NCBI RefSeq assembly: GCF_900231165.1
Contig: NZ_LT960614.1
Location: 2,788,550-2,852,549 of the forward strand
Direction of reading: 5' to 3'
Length of the DNA stretch: 64,000 nucleotides
Source: Hartmannibacter diazotrophicus
GTDB taxonomy: Bacteria > Pseudomonadota > Alphaproteobacteria > Rhizobiales > Pleomorphomonadaceae
The notes beneath the pieces were generated by a model. That model had not been told where the DNA came from. It searched no databases and saw nothing but the letters and a program-made list of their open reading frames with translations. Position numbers and translations under genes: made by a program. Positions 14,975-25,155 of the stretch are shown in pieces. The stretch's first letter is position 1. Each line of letters begins with the position of its first letter.

Positions 14975-17089
14975 ATGCGTCCGACGATTCTCGATCCGCT
15001 CTTCAGGCCGCTGGAAACGCTCGCCGGCATTGGACCGCGCGCGGCGCCGCGTCTGGCCAAGCTCGTCGGGCCCACCGGAGAAACCGCCCGCGAGGCGGTC
15101 GTCGCCGACCTCCTCTTCCATCTGCCGACAAGCATCATCGATCGCCGTCGCCGCGGCCAGATCGCGACCACACCGGATGGCGTAATGACGACCCTCACGG
15201 TGCGCGTCGACCGCATCAAGCCCGGCAATTCCTATGGCAAGCGCACGCCGACGCGCGTCTACGTCCACGACGAGTCGGGCGAGATGGCTCTCGTCTATTT
15301 CCATGCACAGGCAAACTGGCTTGAGAAGCTGTTCCCCATCGGCGAGATCCGATGGATCAGCGGCACGATGGAGTGGTTCAACGGCGCGCCGCAGATGGTG
15401 CATCCCGATCATGTGGTCGCCGAGGACGATCTCGCCAGCCTGCCGCTGCTGGAGCCTGTCTATCCGCTGACAGAGGGCATCGGCCTGAAGCAGTTGAGGA
15501 AGGCGATCGAGTCGGCGCTTGGCCAGGTGCCGGACCTGCCGGAATGGCTCGATGCCGGTATCCGGGATCGCCAGCACTGGCCGTCCTTTGCCGAGGCGCT
15601 GCACAGCTTGCACGATCCGGACGATGCGCCCGATGTCGCTCCGGAAGGCCCCGCCTGGTCGCGCCTTGCCTATGACGAACTGCTGGCAGGACAGTTAGCA
15701 CTCGCTCTCGTGCGCGCGTCGCTGCGCAAGTCGACCGGCCGCCCGCGTGTCGCCAGTGGCCTCCTCGCCGGGAAGATAAGGGCCGCCCTGCCCTTCGCCC
15801 TCACCGGTGCCCAGAACCGTTCCATCGACGAAATCAACGCCGATCTCGCCCAGCCGGAACGCATGATCCGCCTCGTCCAGGGCGACGTCGGCTCGGGCAA
15901 GACGCTGGTTGGCCTCTTTGCCGCCGCCACCGTGATCGAGACCGGCGGTCAGGCCGCCTTCATGGCGCCGACGGAACTGCTGGCCCGCCAGCATGCCCGC
16001 TCCATGGCCCCGCTTTGCGAGGCGGCAGGCATCCGCCTTGCGGTGCTGACCGGACGCGACAAGGGCCGTGAGCGCGACCGCATCCTTCAGGACCTTGCAA
16101 GCGGCGACATCGACCTCATCGTCGGCACCCATGCGGTTTTCCAGAGCGACGTCGCGTTTCACGATCTCGGCCTTGCCATCATCGACGAACAGCACCGCTT
16201 CGGCGTTCACCAGCGCCTCGCCCTCTCGGCCAAGGGCGCGGGCACGGACCTGCTCGTGATGACCGCGACCCCGATCCCGCGCACCCTGTTGCTGAGCTAT
16301 TTCGGCGACATGGACGTCTCGCGGCTCGACGAAAAGCCGGCGGGCCGCCAGCCGATCGCCACCCGCTCCGTCAGCCTCGATCGCATCGGCGAGGTCGTGG
16401 ACCGCATTGGCGCGGCGGTCAGAAGCGAAGACGCCAAGGTCTACTGGGTCTGCCCATTGGTGGAGGAAAGCGAGGTCTCCGATCTTGCCGCCGCCACGGA
16501 GCGCTTTGAGGATCTCGCGCACCTCTACGGCTCCGCCGTCGAACTCGTCCATGGCCGCATGAAGGCGGCGGAGAAGGACGAGGCCATGCGGCGCTTCCAG
16601 TCGGGCGATGCGCGCATTCTCGTCTCCACCACGGTGATCGAGGTCGGCGTCGACGTGCCGGACGCAACGATCATCGTCATCGAGCATGCCGAACGCTTCG
16701 GCCTCGCCCAGCTTCACCAGCTTCGCGGCCGCGTCGGGCGCGGCGACAAGCCCTCGACCTGCCTGTTGCTCTTCAAGGGACCGCTCGGCGAGACAGCCAA
16801 GGCTCGCCTCAATGTCATGCGCGAGACCGAGGACGGTTTCCGCATCGCCGAGGAAGATCTGAAGCTACGTGGTGGCGGTGAGTTGCTCGGCACGCGTCAG
16901 AGCGGCATGCCGGGCTTCAGCATCGCCCGGCCGGAAGTCCATAACGAACTCGTCGAACTGGCGCGCGACGACGCCGCACTCTTCCTCAGGAACGACCCGG
17001 ACCTAAAGTCGGACCGGGGTCAGGCGCTGCGCGTGCTGCTCTATCTCTTCGGACGCGACGAAGCGGTGAGATTGCTGAGGGCCGGATAA
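14975..17089 (+). CDS. recG: ATP-dependent DNA helicase RecG
   Basis: This 704-aa helicase reverses stalled replication forks and branch-migrates Holliday junctions. The N-terminal wedge domain (OB fold) is followed by superfamily 2 motifs: GDVGSGKT (Walker A), IDEQHRFGV (DEXH-type box), TATPIPRTL, and the C-terminal helicase motifs STTVIEVGVDVPDAT and QLHQLRGRVGRG. Length matches the family. ATG 14975 gives the usual N terminus; longer frames to 14918 add a non-homologous hydrophobic stretch. It is transcribed alone. A small hairpin (GGGTGC / GCACCC, 17113..17131) lies downstream without a T run. Confidence 0.97.
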   Translation: MRPTILDPLFRPLETLAGIGPRAAPRLAKLVGPTGETAREAVVADLLFHLPTSIIDRRRRGQIATTPDGVMTTLTVRVDRIKPGNSYGKRTPTRVYVHDESGEMALVYFHAQANWLEKLFPIGEIRWISGTMEWFNGAPQMVHPDHVVAEDDLASLPLLEPVYPLTEGIGLKQLRKAIESALGQVPDLPEWLDAGIRDRQHWPSFAEALHSLHDPDDAPDVAPEGPAWSRLAYDELLAGQLALALVRASLRKSTGRPRVASGLLAGKIRAALPFALTGAQNRSIDEINADLAQPERMIRLVQGDVGSGKTLVGLFAAATVIETGGQAAFMAPTELLARQHARSMAPLCEAAGIRLAVLTGRDKGRERDRILQDLASGDIDLIVGTHAVFQSDVAFHDLGLAIIDEQHRFGVHQRLALSAKGAGTDLLVMTATPIPRTLLLSYFGDMDVSRLDEKPAGRQPIATRSVSLDRIGEVVDRIGAAVRSEDAKVYWVCPLVEESEVSDLAAATERFEDLAHLYGSAVELVHGRMKAAEKDEAMRRFQSGDARILVSTTVIEVGVDVPDATIIVIEHAERFGLAQLHQLRGRVGRGDKPSTCLLLFKGPLGETAKARLNVMRETEDGFRIAEEDLKLRGGGELLGTRQSGMPGFSIARPEVHNELVELARDDAALFLRNDPDLKSDRGQALRVLLYLFGRDEAVRLLRAG

Positions 17090-17193
17090 CCAAGTCGATA
17101 CGGACTGCGACTGGGTGCCTGTTATGCACCCAATGATTGTGGCATACTGAAAAAGTCGCGTCTTTCAGCCACGATACGCAAGTGAGAGCCGAT

Positions 17194-17367
17194 ATGCCGA
17201 CATGGGAAGCAGTTCTGATTGGTGTCATCCTTGGAGTCGTCTTGATTGGGGGAGGTCTTTACATTTTGATTCTCCCGGAACTACTCGGAAGAAAATCACG
17301 ACTTCCCAAGCCCACCGACAGCGTCGATGCGATCCATCGAGACACCAACATTACTTACATGGGCTAG
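17194..17367 (+). CDS. possible 57-aa membrane protein
   Basis: From ATG 17194 the product has one strong hydrophobic helix (residues about 6-30: AVLIGVILGVVLIGGGLYIL) followed by a polar, Asp/Thr-containing tail. No family is recognised. The ribosome site is weak (GTGAGAG), but the membrane-span composition is convincing and the surrounding DNA lacks another gene. It lies between recG and the convergent xoxF. Confidence 0.4.
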   Translation: MPTWEAVLIGVILGVVLIGGGLYILILPELLGRKSRLPKPTDSVDAIHRDTNITYMG

Positions 17368-17460
17368 CAGCTTTCGGTTGATGGATACTCCTCAACGCAA
17401 CATTTGCCACCTGCTGCGCAGCCGCTCTCAAGTCGCTATTTATCCAATCTCCAATTCGGC

Positions 17461-19284
17461 CTACGGCAGTTCGAACACCGTCAGCACGCCGCCGGTCGCG
17501 GTGTATTTCGCAAGGCTCTCATAGGCCCCGACAGCACCGGAGCCATCCGCCGGGTCGGTGAGACCCGCCGCAAGGCCGATACCGGCCCAGCCGCCGATGC
17601 CGGAGAGCACGGCGACATACTGCTTGCCACCGTGCATGTATGTCGTCACGTTGCCGACGATACCCGAGGCCGTCTTGAACGTGAAAAGCTCCTTGCCGGT
17701 CGTCGCGTCGACCGCTTTCAGGTAGCCCTCCAGCGTGCCGTAGAAAACGACATCGCCCGCCGTTGCCAGAACGCCCGACCAGACGGAGAAGCGCTCGGGA
17801 AGCGCCCAGACGATCTTGCCGCTCGCTCCATCCCAGGCGGTGAGGGAACCCATGATGTTCTCTTCGTCGAAGCCCTCTCCCACCGGCGCCGGATAAAGCC
17901 TCAGCGTCGCGCCGACATAGGCCTGACCGACGGCGTATTTCACCCGGAAGGGTTCATAGTCCATGCAGACATGGTTGGTCGGCACATAGAAGAGATTGGT
18001 CTTCGGCGAATAGGCAGAGGGCTGCTCGTTCTTGGAACCGAGAGCGCCGGGGCAGATGCCGCTTGTCTCCATGTCCTCGCCCGTCCCGTCCTGGTCGGTC
18101 GAATAATCGGGATCGCGGATCGGCCGACCGTAACTCTCGCTCGCCGGATCCATGTCGATGCCCTTGGCCCAGTTGACGGCTGGATCGAACTTTTCGGCGA
18201 CCAGCAGTTCGCCGGTCTCGCGATCTAGCGTGTAACCGAAGCCGTTGCGGTCGAAATGGGTCAGCACCTTGCGCGGCTTGCCGTCGATGACCTGGGTCGT
18301 CAGCACCATCTCGTTGACCCCGTCGTAGTCCCACTCGTCATGCGGCGTCATCTGGTAGACCCAGCGCGCAACGCCGGTGTCGAGATCGCGGGCGATGATG
18401 CTGTCGGACCATCGGTTGTCGCCGGGCCGCTGCACGGGGTTCCAGGTCGAGGGGTTGCCGCTGCCGTAGTAGACGAGGTTGAGGTCCGGATCGTAGGAGA
18501 ACCAGCCCCAGGCGCAGGCCCCGCCGATCTGCCACTGGTCGCCTTCCCATGTCGAAAGGCTGGAGTCCTTGCCGACCGGCCTGCCGAGTTCGGTCGTCTT
18601 CTCCGGATCGATCAGCATGTCCTCGTCGGGCCCGGTGGCATAGGCGCGCCAGAGCAGCTTGCCCGTCTTCTCGTCATAGGCAGTGAGATGGCAGCGCGCG
18701 CCGAATTCGCCGCCCGCATGGCCGACGATGAGCTTGCCCTTGGCCGGCAAAACGGTCGCCGTGTTGGTCTCGCCCTTGGACGGATCGCCATTCTTGACCG
18801 ACCACTTCACCGCGCCGGTCTTCGCGTCGAGCGCCACGACGGTCGTGTCCGCCTGATGCAGGAAGACCATGCCGTCGTCATAGGCAAGGCCGCGGTAGAC
18901 CGTGTCGCAGCACATCACCTCGATCGCCTGGGTGTCCTGTTTCGGTTCGTATTTCCAGAGGATCGCGCCGTCGTCGTTGAGGTCGAGCGCATAGACGATG
19001 TTGGGAAAGGGCGTGTGGACATACATGACGTCGCCGACGATCAGCGGTCCGCCCTCATGCCCGCGCAGCACCCCCGTCGAGAAGGTCCATGCCACCTTCA
19101 GCCGGCCGACGTTGCCCGCGTTGATCTGGTCGAGTTCCGAATAACGCGTGTTGGCGTAGTCGCCCGTCTGGATCGGCCACTGGCCGAGATCGTCGATCAG
19201 CGTCTGGAGGCTCGGCTCCGCCGCATGGGTGACGGCAGGCAGGGACAGAACGAAAAGGACGAGGGCGATGAGGCGCTGGAGCAT
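17461..19284 (-). CDS. xoxF: PQQ-dependent methanol dehydrogenase, lanthanide (XoxF) type
   Basis: From ATG 19284 this is a 607-aa periplasmic quinoprotein with a signal peptide (about 21 residues, ending VTHAA). It has the eight-bladed propeller tryptophan motifs, the vicinal disulphide CC at residues 125-126, metal/PQQ ligands near E193 and N277, and the active site [11 protein letters not shown]. The second Asp (D321) two residues after catalytic D319 is the mark of lanthanide-dependent XoxF; calcium-type MxaF has Ala there. An earlier TTG start at 19308 is possible. No cytochrome xoxG, xoxJ or PQQ genes are next to it, so partners must be elsewhere. Confidence 0.92.
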   Translation of the reverse strand: MLQRLIALVLFVLSLPAVTHAAEPSLQTLIDDLGQWPIQTGDYANTRYSELDQINAGNVGRLKVAWTFSTGVLRGHEGGPLIVGDVMYVHTPFPNIVYALDLNDDGAILWKYEPKQDTQAIEVMCCDTVYRGLAYDDGMVFLHQADTTVVALDAKTGAVKWSVKNGDPSKGETNTATVLPAKGKLIVGHAGGEFGARCHLTAYDEKTGKLLWRAYATGPDEDMLIDPEKTTELGRPVGKDSSLSTWEGDQWQIGGACAWGWFSYDPDLNLVYYGSGNPSTWNPVQRPGDNRWSDSIIARDLDTGVARWVYQMTPHDEWDYDGVNEMVLTTQVIDGKPRKVLTHFDRNGFGYTLDRETGELLVAEKFDPAVNWAKGIDMDPASESYGRPIRDPDYSTDQDGTGEDMETSGICPGALGSKNEQPSAYSPKTNLFYVPTNHVCMDYEPFRVKYAVGQAYVGATLRLYPAPVGEGFDEENIMGSLTAWDGASGKIVWALPERFSVWSGVLATAGDVVFYGTLEGYLKAVDATTGKELFTFKTASGIVGNVTTYMHGGKQYVAVLSGIGGWAGIGLAAGLTDPADGSGAVGAYESLAKYTATGGVLTVFELP

Positions 19285-19389
19285 GGGCGTCGATCCGGCA
19301 ATGGGCAAGATCAGGCCGGTCTAGCAAACCTTGCCCAGGAAGGCGACCCGACAGTCTGTCCGCCTTCCGATCAATATCGCCACCCGCCG

Positions 19390-20169
19390 TCAGCCGGCCC
19401 GCTTGCCGCCTTCATGCCAGCGAATGTCCCACATCAGCCCGGCGGAAATCGTGTCGAACACCGGCCAGACTGCCATGCCGGCCGCATTCAGCAGCCGCCC
19501 GGTGAAGTGGTTGCAGGTGTCGAGAAGGCTGTAGGTCCCCATCGCCCTGTAGAAGGCGCTGTCGCCATAAAGCCCCTTGCCGAGATCGACCGGTGCTCCG
19601 GATGTATTCCTCGCGAAAGCCTCGTTGAGCCGCGCCGCGAGCACGCGAAAACCCGGCTCCGAAAGTGCGATCTCCTCGACGTCGGCGCGCGCAAAGGCCC
19701 GGCGCGGCTCGTTGTCGAGACCGACAAGATGGAAGACGGTCGAGCGCTCGCCGCCGATCAGGGCGCCGACCGCAGTCGGGATTGCTGAAAGGGAGAGGAC
19801 CGGCGTGTTGCGGTAGAAATCCTCGTCGCCCCAGCCGATCTCGAGATAGCGATGCGGCAAAAAACGCTCCGAGATGTCGATGAGGGCCGAAAGATTATCC
19901 TGATAGGCGACCTGCCGCAGCCGGTCCGTCGGCACGATCAACCCCGCGTGCCAGCCATGATTGGCGATGGCCACCTCGATCGTCGCCGCCCCCGCACGTG
20001 GCGGGTAGAGCAACGGACTGCCAGGCCGCGCCGTCCACCAGATCGCCCCGGCGAAGACAGCGACAAAAGCCGCGAGAACAATGGCGACACGCTTCAGCCC
20101 GGTGAAAGGCCGCGCCTTCGTCCTTTTCTTCCGCGTGCCGGGTTTCCGCTTCGTCGCCGCTTTCGCCAC
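19390..20169 (-). CDS. DUF2459 (TIGR02117 family) protein
   Basis: This 259-aa protein has a basic, lysine-rich N terminus, one membrane helix at about 27-47 and a long exported domain with conserved-looking motifs NHGWHAGLIVP, EIGWGDEDFYRN and DTCNHFTGRLL. The set matches the DUF2459/TIGR02117 family, seen near urease genes in other bacteria but of unknown activity; its Cys and His resemble papain-like (NlpC) folds. It lies upstream of xoxF on the same strand, about 105 bases away, so the two could be co-transcribed. No urease genes are in the window. Confidence 0.8.
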   Translation of the reverse strand: MAKAATKRKPGTRKKRTKARPFTGLKRVAIVLAAFVAVFAGAIWWTARPGSPLLYPPRAGAATIEVAIANHGWHAGLIVPTDRLRQVAYQDNLSALIDISERFLPHRYLEIGWGDEDFYRNTPVLSLSAIPTAVGALIGGERSTVFHLVGLDNEPRRAFARADVEEIALSEPGFRVLAARLNEAFARNTSGAPVDLGKGLYGDSAFYRAMGTYSLLDTCNHFTGRLLNAAGMAVWPVFDTISAGLMWDIRWHEGGKRAG

Positions 20170-20356
20170 TGTCGTTGCCTCACCGAATGCGCCCGATGCC
20201 GATCAGACAGCGATTCGGTGAAGAAAGTGGGACGATGGTCCGCGCCGTCTCCGGTCATGGAATCCTGCCTTGCAACCGCGCGTCGAAAGGTCAAGTCTCC
20301 CGCCAGCCGGCGAGCCCGGCGACCACCCCCACTCAGCAGACCATAGGGAGACAACA

Positions 20357-20899
20357 ATGCGCTGGCGCGGTGTCCACCACGTCGAATTTTCAGTCCTCGA
20401 CTATGAGGCGTCGGTCGCCTTCTACGACAGGATGTTCGGCTGGCTCGGCTACAAGAGTTTCTGGACGCTCGATATCGGCTACCATTCGACCTACTACATG
20501 GCCCGTTTTCCGGTCCCGCACAGCTATATCGGCATCCAGCCGGCGAAAAGTGGCGAAAAACTGCGGCACGAGGATCGCTCGGTCGGCATCCACCATATCG
20601 CGCTCTGGGCCAGAAGCCGGCGCGAGGTCGACGACTTTTATTCGGATTTTCTGCTGAAGAACGGCCTCGACGTCACCGATCCGCCTCGGGAATATGCGGT
20701 CTACGCACCCGGCTATTACGCGGTCTTTTTCGATGATCCGATCAACGGCATCCACTGGGAACTGGCGCATACGCCGCGCCTGCCCTCGCCTTTCGCGCTT
20801 CGTCGCTGGATGAAGGCAATGAAGGAGGCAACGGCCGGCCATCCCGAATGGAACGGCTCCCCGGCCGCCGCAGCCATGCGGCAGCTGCCAAAGCGCTGA
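20357..20899 (+). CDS. VOC (glyoxalase/dioxygenase-fold) family protein
   Basis: This 180-aa protein starts at ATG 20357 with GGGAG about seven bases upstream. It shows the beta-alpha-beta modules of the vicinal-oxygen-chelate fold: HHVEFSVLDYEASVAFYDRMF at the front and VGIHHIALWARSR later, ending each with a metal-ligand-type Glu (HWELAHTP). The His and Glu positions fit metal binding. The C terminus adds a helical tail. The substrate is unknown; the gene is single between DUF2459 and valS. Confidence 0.8.
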   Translation: MRWRGVHHVEFSVLDYEASVAFYDRMFGWLGYKSFWTLDIGYHSTYYMARFPVPHSYIGIQPAKSGEKLRHEDRSVGIHHIALWARSRREVDDFYSDFLLKNGLDVTDPPREYAVYAPGYYAVFFDDPINGIHWELAHTPRLPSPFALRRWMKAMKEATAGHPEWNGSPAAAAMRQLPKR

Positions 20900-20929
20900 T
20901 CCAGGCAGCAGGCGCCCAAAGACGGCGGA

Positions 20930-23779
20930 TTACTCCGCCGCCAGCCGGGCCAGAGCCTCGGCGACCTTCACCCGCCGCTCGGCATAGCCGTCGCGCTTAT
21001 CGCGTTCCGCCTCGACCACGTCTTCCGGCGCCCGCGCGACGAAAGCCTCGTTCGAGAGCTTCTTGTCGATGCGGCCGATCTCGTCGTCGAGCTTGTTCAA
21101 TTCCTTGGAAAGGCGCGCATTCTCGGCCGCAAGGTCGACGACGCCGGCAAGCGGCAGGCAGGCCGTCGCCTCGCCGATGACGATCTGGGCCGACTGTCCC
21201 GGCGCAGCCTCGGAGGTCGAGACGTCGGAGACGCGCGCCAGCCGCTTGATCGCCGCCTCGTGCGTCGCAAGCCATGCCTTCGTCGTCTCGCTGGCTCCCA
21301 CCATCACCAGCGGCACGAGGGTTGCCGGCGTAACGTTCATCTCCGCGCGGACCGAACGGATCTCGGTGATGAGGTTGATCAGCCAGTTGATCTCGTCGGC
21401 GGCCTGGGAGGTCGTCACCGCGTGCTCGGGCCAGCGGGCAAGCGCCAGCATGCCCTCGCGCGCCGGTCCCGCCTTGCCGGTCTCGGCCCAGAGTTCTTCC
21501 GTGATGAACGGCATGAAGGGGTGAAGGACTTTCAGAATCTTGTCGATGACCCAGGCGGTCGTCGCCTGCGTCTCCACCTTGGCGGCTTCGTCGTCGCCCG
21601 AAAGGATCGGCTTGGCAAGTTCCAGATACCAGTCGCAGAAGCCGTTCCAGACGAAGGTATAGGCCGCCATGGCCGCATCGTTGAAGCGGTAGCTGTCGAG
21701 CGCCTCGCTGACGGCGGACGTCGCCCGTGCCAGGTCCGCGATGATCCAGCGGTTGATCGTCTCGCTGACGAGGGATGGCTCGAAAGCCGCCACGCGCTCG
21801 CAGCCGTTCATCTGCGAAAAGCGCACGGCGTTCCAGAGCTTGGTGCCGAAGTTGCGATAGCCGGCAACGCGCGAGGTCGCGAGCTTGATGTCGCGTCCCT
21901 GCGCCGCCATCGCCGCCAGCGTGAAGCGCAGCGCGTCGGCGCCGTATTCCTCGATGAGGTTGAGCGGATCGATGACGTTGCCCTTCGACTTCGACATCTT
22001 CGCGCCCTTCTCGTCGCGGACGAGGGCGTGGATGTAGACGGTATGGAAGGGCTCGATCGACGACCCGTGCTCGTCCTTCATGAAATGAAGGCCCATCATC
22101 ATCATCCGGGCGACCCAGAAGAAGATGATGTCGAAGCCGGTGATCAGCACGTCGGTCTGGTAATAGTGCTTCAGTTCCGCCGTCTCGTCCGGCCAGCCGA
22201 GCGTCGAAAAGGGCCAGAGCGCGGAGGAGAACCAGGTGTCGAGAACATCCTCGTCCCGCGTGATGAAGCCGGCCCGTTTGTCGGCGTCCGAGGCCATCGC
22301 CGCCGCTTCTTCCTCGGCGATCGTGCCGTTAAGGACATAGTGGGCGAGCGCATCGCCGACCGCTTCCTCTTCCGATTCCGCAACGAAGACGCTGCCATCC
22401 GGTCCGTACCACGCCGGGATCTGGTGTCCCCACCAGAGTTGGCGCGAGATGCACCACGGCTGGATGTTCTCCATCCAGTCGAAATAGGTCTTTTCCCAGT
22501 TCTTCGGCACGAAGCTCGTGCGCCCCTCGCGCACGGCGGCAATCGCCGGGCGGGCCAGAGCCTCGGCGTTCACATACCACTGGTCGGTCAGGAAGGGCTC
22601 GATCGGCACGCCGCCGCGGTCGCCATGCGGAACCATGTGCGGATGCGGCTCGATGGTGTCGAGCAGGCCGCTTTCCTCGAAGATCCTGACGATCAGCTTG
22701 CGCGCCTCGAACCGGTCGAGCCCTTCAAGCTGGTCCCAGAGGCCCCTCTGCGCATCGGTCGGCTCCAGGCCATCGAGAAAATCCTCGTTGTCCTTGAGCG
22801 TGATCCGCGCCTCCACATCCATGATGCTGATCTTCGGCAGATTGTGCCGGTTGCCGACCTCGAAGTCGTTGAAGTCATGCGCGGGCGTGATCTTCACCGC
22901 GCCCGTGCCCTTGGTGGGGTCGGAGTAGGTGTCCGCGACAATCGGAATGCGGCGCCCAACGATCGGCAGCACGACCTTGGCACCGGCGGCGACCAGTTCC
23001 TTGTAACGCTCGTCGTCCGGATGAACCGCAACGGCGGTGTCGCCCAGCATCGTCTCCGGGCGAGTCGTGGCGACGACGATATAGTCGCGCGTCTCGTATT
23101 CGGTCGGATGACCCTCGTCGTCCCAGGCAATCGGCGCCGAATAGGTCGCGCCATCGGCCAGCGGATAGCGGAAGTGCCAGAGGTTGCCCTTGACCTCGGT
23201 CTGCACGACCTCCAGGTCCGAGATCGCCGTCAGCAACTTCGGGTCCCAGTTGACGAGGCGCTTGTCCTTGTAGATCAGGCCGTCGCGGTAAAGCTGCACG
23301 AAGACCTTGAGCACGGCCTTCGACAGGCCTTCGTCCATGGTGAAGCGCTCGCGCGACCAGTCGCAGGAGGCGCCGAGGCGCTTCAACTGGTTGACGATGG
23401 TGCCGCCGGATTCGGCCTTCCAGGTCCAGACCGTCTCGATGAAGGCCGAACGGCCGATGTCGCGCCGGCCGGGAAGCTGGCGCTCCATGAGCTGCCGCTC
23501 GACGACCATCTGCGTCGCGATGCCGGCATGGTCGAGGCCCGGCTGCCAGAGCACGTCGCGCCCGCGCATCCGCATCAGGCGGATCAGGATGTCCTGCAGC
23601 GTGTTGTTGAGCGCGTGGCCCATGTGCAGCGAGCCGGTGACATTCGGCGGCGGGATCACGATCGTGAAGGGCTTGGCGCCCTCCACGGCCCCGGCGCCGG
23701 CCTTGAAGGCCCCCGCGCTTTCCCAGGTCTCGTAGATTCGGGGCTCGACCGTTGCGGCGTCGAATGTCTTTTCCAGCAT
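20930..23779 (-). CDS. valS: valyl-tRNA synthetase
   Basis: This 949-aa class I synthetase charges tRNA-Val. It has the HIGH motif as HMGH ([13 protein letters not shown]), a CP1 editing domain ([13 protein letters not shown]), the KMSKS loop ([10 protein letters not shown]), an anticodon-binding domain and a C-terminal coiled coil. The start at ATG 23779 (MLEKTFDA) gives the usual N terminus; the frame is open to 23872. It is the last of the tolC-popZ-valS series on this strand, an order usual in Rhizobiales. Confidence 0.98.
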   Translation of the reverse strand: MLEKTFDAATVEPRIYETWESAGAFKAGAGAVEGAKPFTIVIPPPNVTGSLHMGHALNNTLQDILIRLMRMRGRDVLWQPGLDHAGIATQMVVERQLMERQLPGRRDIGRSAFIETVWTWKAESGGTIVNQLKRLGASCDWSRERFTMDEGLSKAVLKVFVQLYRDGLIYKDKRLVNWDPKLLTAISDLEVVQTEVKGNLWHFRYPLADGATYSAPIAWDDEGHPTEYETRDYIVVATTRPETMLGDTAVAVHPDDERYKELVAAGAKVVLPIVGRRIPIVADTYSDPTKGTGAVKITPAHDFNDFEVGNRHNLPKISIMDVEARITLKDNEDFLDGLEPTDAQRGLWDQLEGLDRFEARKLIVRIFEESGLLDTIEPHPHMVPHGDRGGVPIEPFLTDQWYVNAEALARPAIAAVREGRTSFVPKNWEKTYFDWMENIQPWCISRQLWWGHQIPAWYGPDGSVFVAESEEEAVGDALAHYVLNGTIAEEEAAAMASDADKRAGFITRDEDVLDTWFSSALWPFSTLGWPDETAELKHYYQTDVLITGFDIIFFWVARMMMMGLHFMKDEHGSSIEPFHTVYIHALVRDEKGAKMSKSKGNVIDPLNLIEEYGADALRFTLAAMAAQGRDIKLATSRVAGYRNFGTKLWNAVRFSQMNGCERVAAFEPSLVSETINRWIIADLARATSAVSEALDSYRFNDAAMAAYTFVWNGFCDWYLELAKPILSGDDEAAKVETQATTAWVIDKILKVLHPFMPFITEELWAETGKAGPAREGMLALARWPEHAVTTSQAADEINWLINLITEIRSVRAEMNVTPATLVPLVMVGASETTKAWLATHEAAIKRLARVSDVSTSEAAPGQSAQIVIGEATACLPLAGVVDLAAENARLSKELNKLDDEIGRIDKKLSNEAFVARAPEDVVEAERDKRDGYAERRVKVAEALARLAAE

Positions 23780-24019
23780 CGAAGGTTCTGTCTTGGCTGC
23801 TGGCCGCCCGAAAATACAGCGCGGCCAAAGAGATAGAGCATCATGGCGCGACTTGGCGGCCGTGACCGCCAAAGACGCGATGCTTTACAAAGCCGAGCAG
23901 GCCCGCGAAGTCAACCGCAAGAGCGGCGCGCAGTCACATGGAGCCATAAAGGCACCGTGTACGCCGCCCGAACCCGTTGAGCTTGGTGGGGCCTGTCAGC
24001 CGTCATTCAGGGGGATTGG

Positions 24020-24820
24020 TTAGCGCTTGCGGGAAATCCGCTCGATTTCCGCCCGCACCAGACGCTCGACCATGGTCGGGAGATTTTCGTCGAGCCAACT
24101 CTTGAGCATCGGCCGCAGGAGATCCGACACAAGATCTTCCAGAGTGCGGGCATTGTTCGTCAGCACCGTGTGCGCAAGCGACCCGAAGGCCGCATTCACC
24201 GAGGCATTCGCTTCCGCCGAGATCAGCGTGCTCGCATCGAAGGAACTGCCGAACTCGTAGCCGCCGGTCGCAAATCCCGCCGATGGCCGCTCCATGGCAG
24301 CCTCGGCCCTCGACATCTGGGCCTTGTCGAGATCGTCCATGACGGAGGCCGCGACGTCTTCCACCTCGAACCCGGGCTCCAGTTCGGAACCGCCTGCCGA
24401 CTCGCTGCCGTCTACGAAGGCGAGATCGTCCTCTTCCGGCGAAAGCCCCTGCACCAGTTCGAAGGGGTCGACGCCCGCCGAAGTCTCCGGACCTTCCTCA
24501 AGGCCCATCTCGTTCGTCAGATCAAGGACATCGTCCTCCCCGGCGGCCTCTTCTTCGGCAACCTCGTCGAGGTCGAGGATATCCTCGACCTCGGTCTCCG
24601 GTTCGGCATCGACGTCAGCCGTGTCGGCTTCGGCGGCAAAGAGCTTGTCGAGGTCGTCCTCGGAAATCGTCTCGGAGGGGTCTTCGAACGAAGGTTCGGG
24701 CTCCGGCTCGGGCTCGGCCTTCTGCGGAGGCGCAGACGTCGTCTCGTCGGAAATGATCCGCCGGATCGACGCGAGGATTTCCTCCATTGATGGTTCCTGG
24801 GAGGTACTCGCTTTCGCCAT
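24020..24820 (-). CDS. popZ: polar organising protein PopZ
   Basis: This 266-aa acidic protein has the N-terminal PopZ helix (SMEEILASIRRIISDE), a long Glu/Asp/Pro-rich disordered middle and a conserved C-terminal oligomerisation region (RTLEDLVSDLLRPMLKSWLDENLP, followed by VERLVRAEIERI). PopZ forms polymeric hubs at cell poles, anchors ParB-parS and recruits cell-cycle regulators, and marks the growing pole in polar-growing Rhizobiales. Length is in the upper range because of the acidic linker. It sits between tolC and valS, as in related genomes. Confidence 0.94.
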   Translation of the reverse strand: MAKASTSQEPSMEEILASIRRIISDETTSAPPQKAEPEPEPEPSFEDPSETISEDDLDKLFAAEADTADVDAEPETEVEDILDLDEVAEEEAAGEDDVLDLTNEMGLEEGPETSAGVDPFELVQGLSPEEDDLAFVDGSESAGGSELEPGFEVEDVAASVMDDLDKAQMSRAEAAMERPSAGFATGGYEFGSSFDASTLISAEANASVNAAFGSLAHTVLTNNARTLEDLVSDLLRPMLKSWLDENLPTMVERLVRAEIERISRKR

Positions 24821-25155
24821 CTACCAAACGCCCCCGGCAAGTCCTGATCGTTCCGCCGCTCCCAGTGACGGGCGGCCATTTTGCCTCGGTGAAATTGATT
24901 CGCCGAGGTATTTAGACGTCAGTATAGGACCGCAGCGGCCCGCCGCGAACGGGCACCATTCCCGAAATCCGGCTTTTCCCCGAATGATATGATCAGCGAC
25001 CGCTTCCAGGTCGCCCCGGAGGCCGCCGCAGCCCGTCTTCCGGTTGACGCCCGGTCTCGCTCAGGCCACCGGCCCAAACGATTTGCGCCCGCCGAGGCAT
25101 CTTTTCGATGCTCCAGCGGGCGCAGACCGGCACCCAGCAAAGTCTTTGGGACGGC
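24821..25155. other. intergenic region between popZ and tolC
   Basis: This presumably contains the popZ promoter. It holds a long stem (25084..25124) at the tolC end. I see no gene; short frames here have GC-driven composition. Confidence 0.4.
25084..25124 (-). terminator. stem-loop downstream of tolC
   Basis: TGCGCCCGC (25084..25092) pairs with GCGGGCGCA (25116..25124); an inner stem GGCATC/GATGC around TTTT extends it. On the minus strand it is followed by AAATCGTTTG, so the T run is poor. It lies 31 bases after the tolC stop. Confidence 0.45.

Noticed and set aside
21260-23836. 858-codon frame on the plus strand
   Set aside because: It is the antisense of valS; long antisense frames are common in GC-rich genomes.
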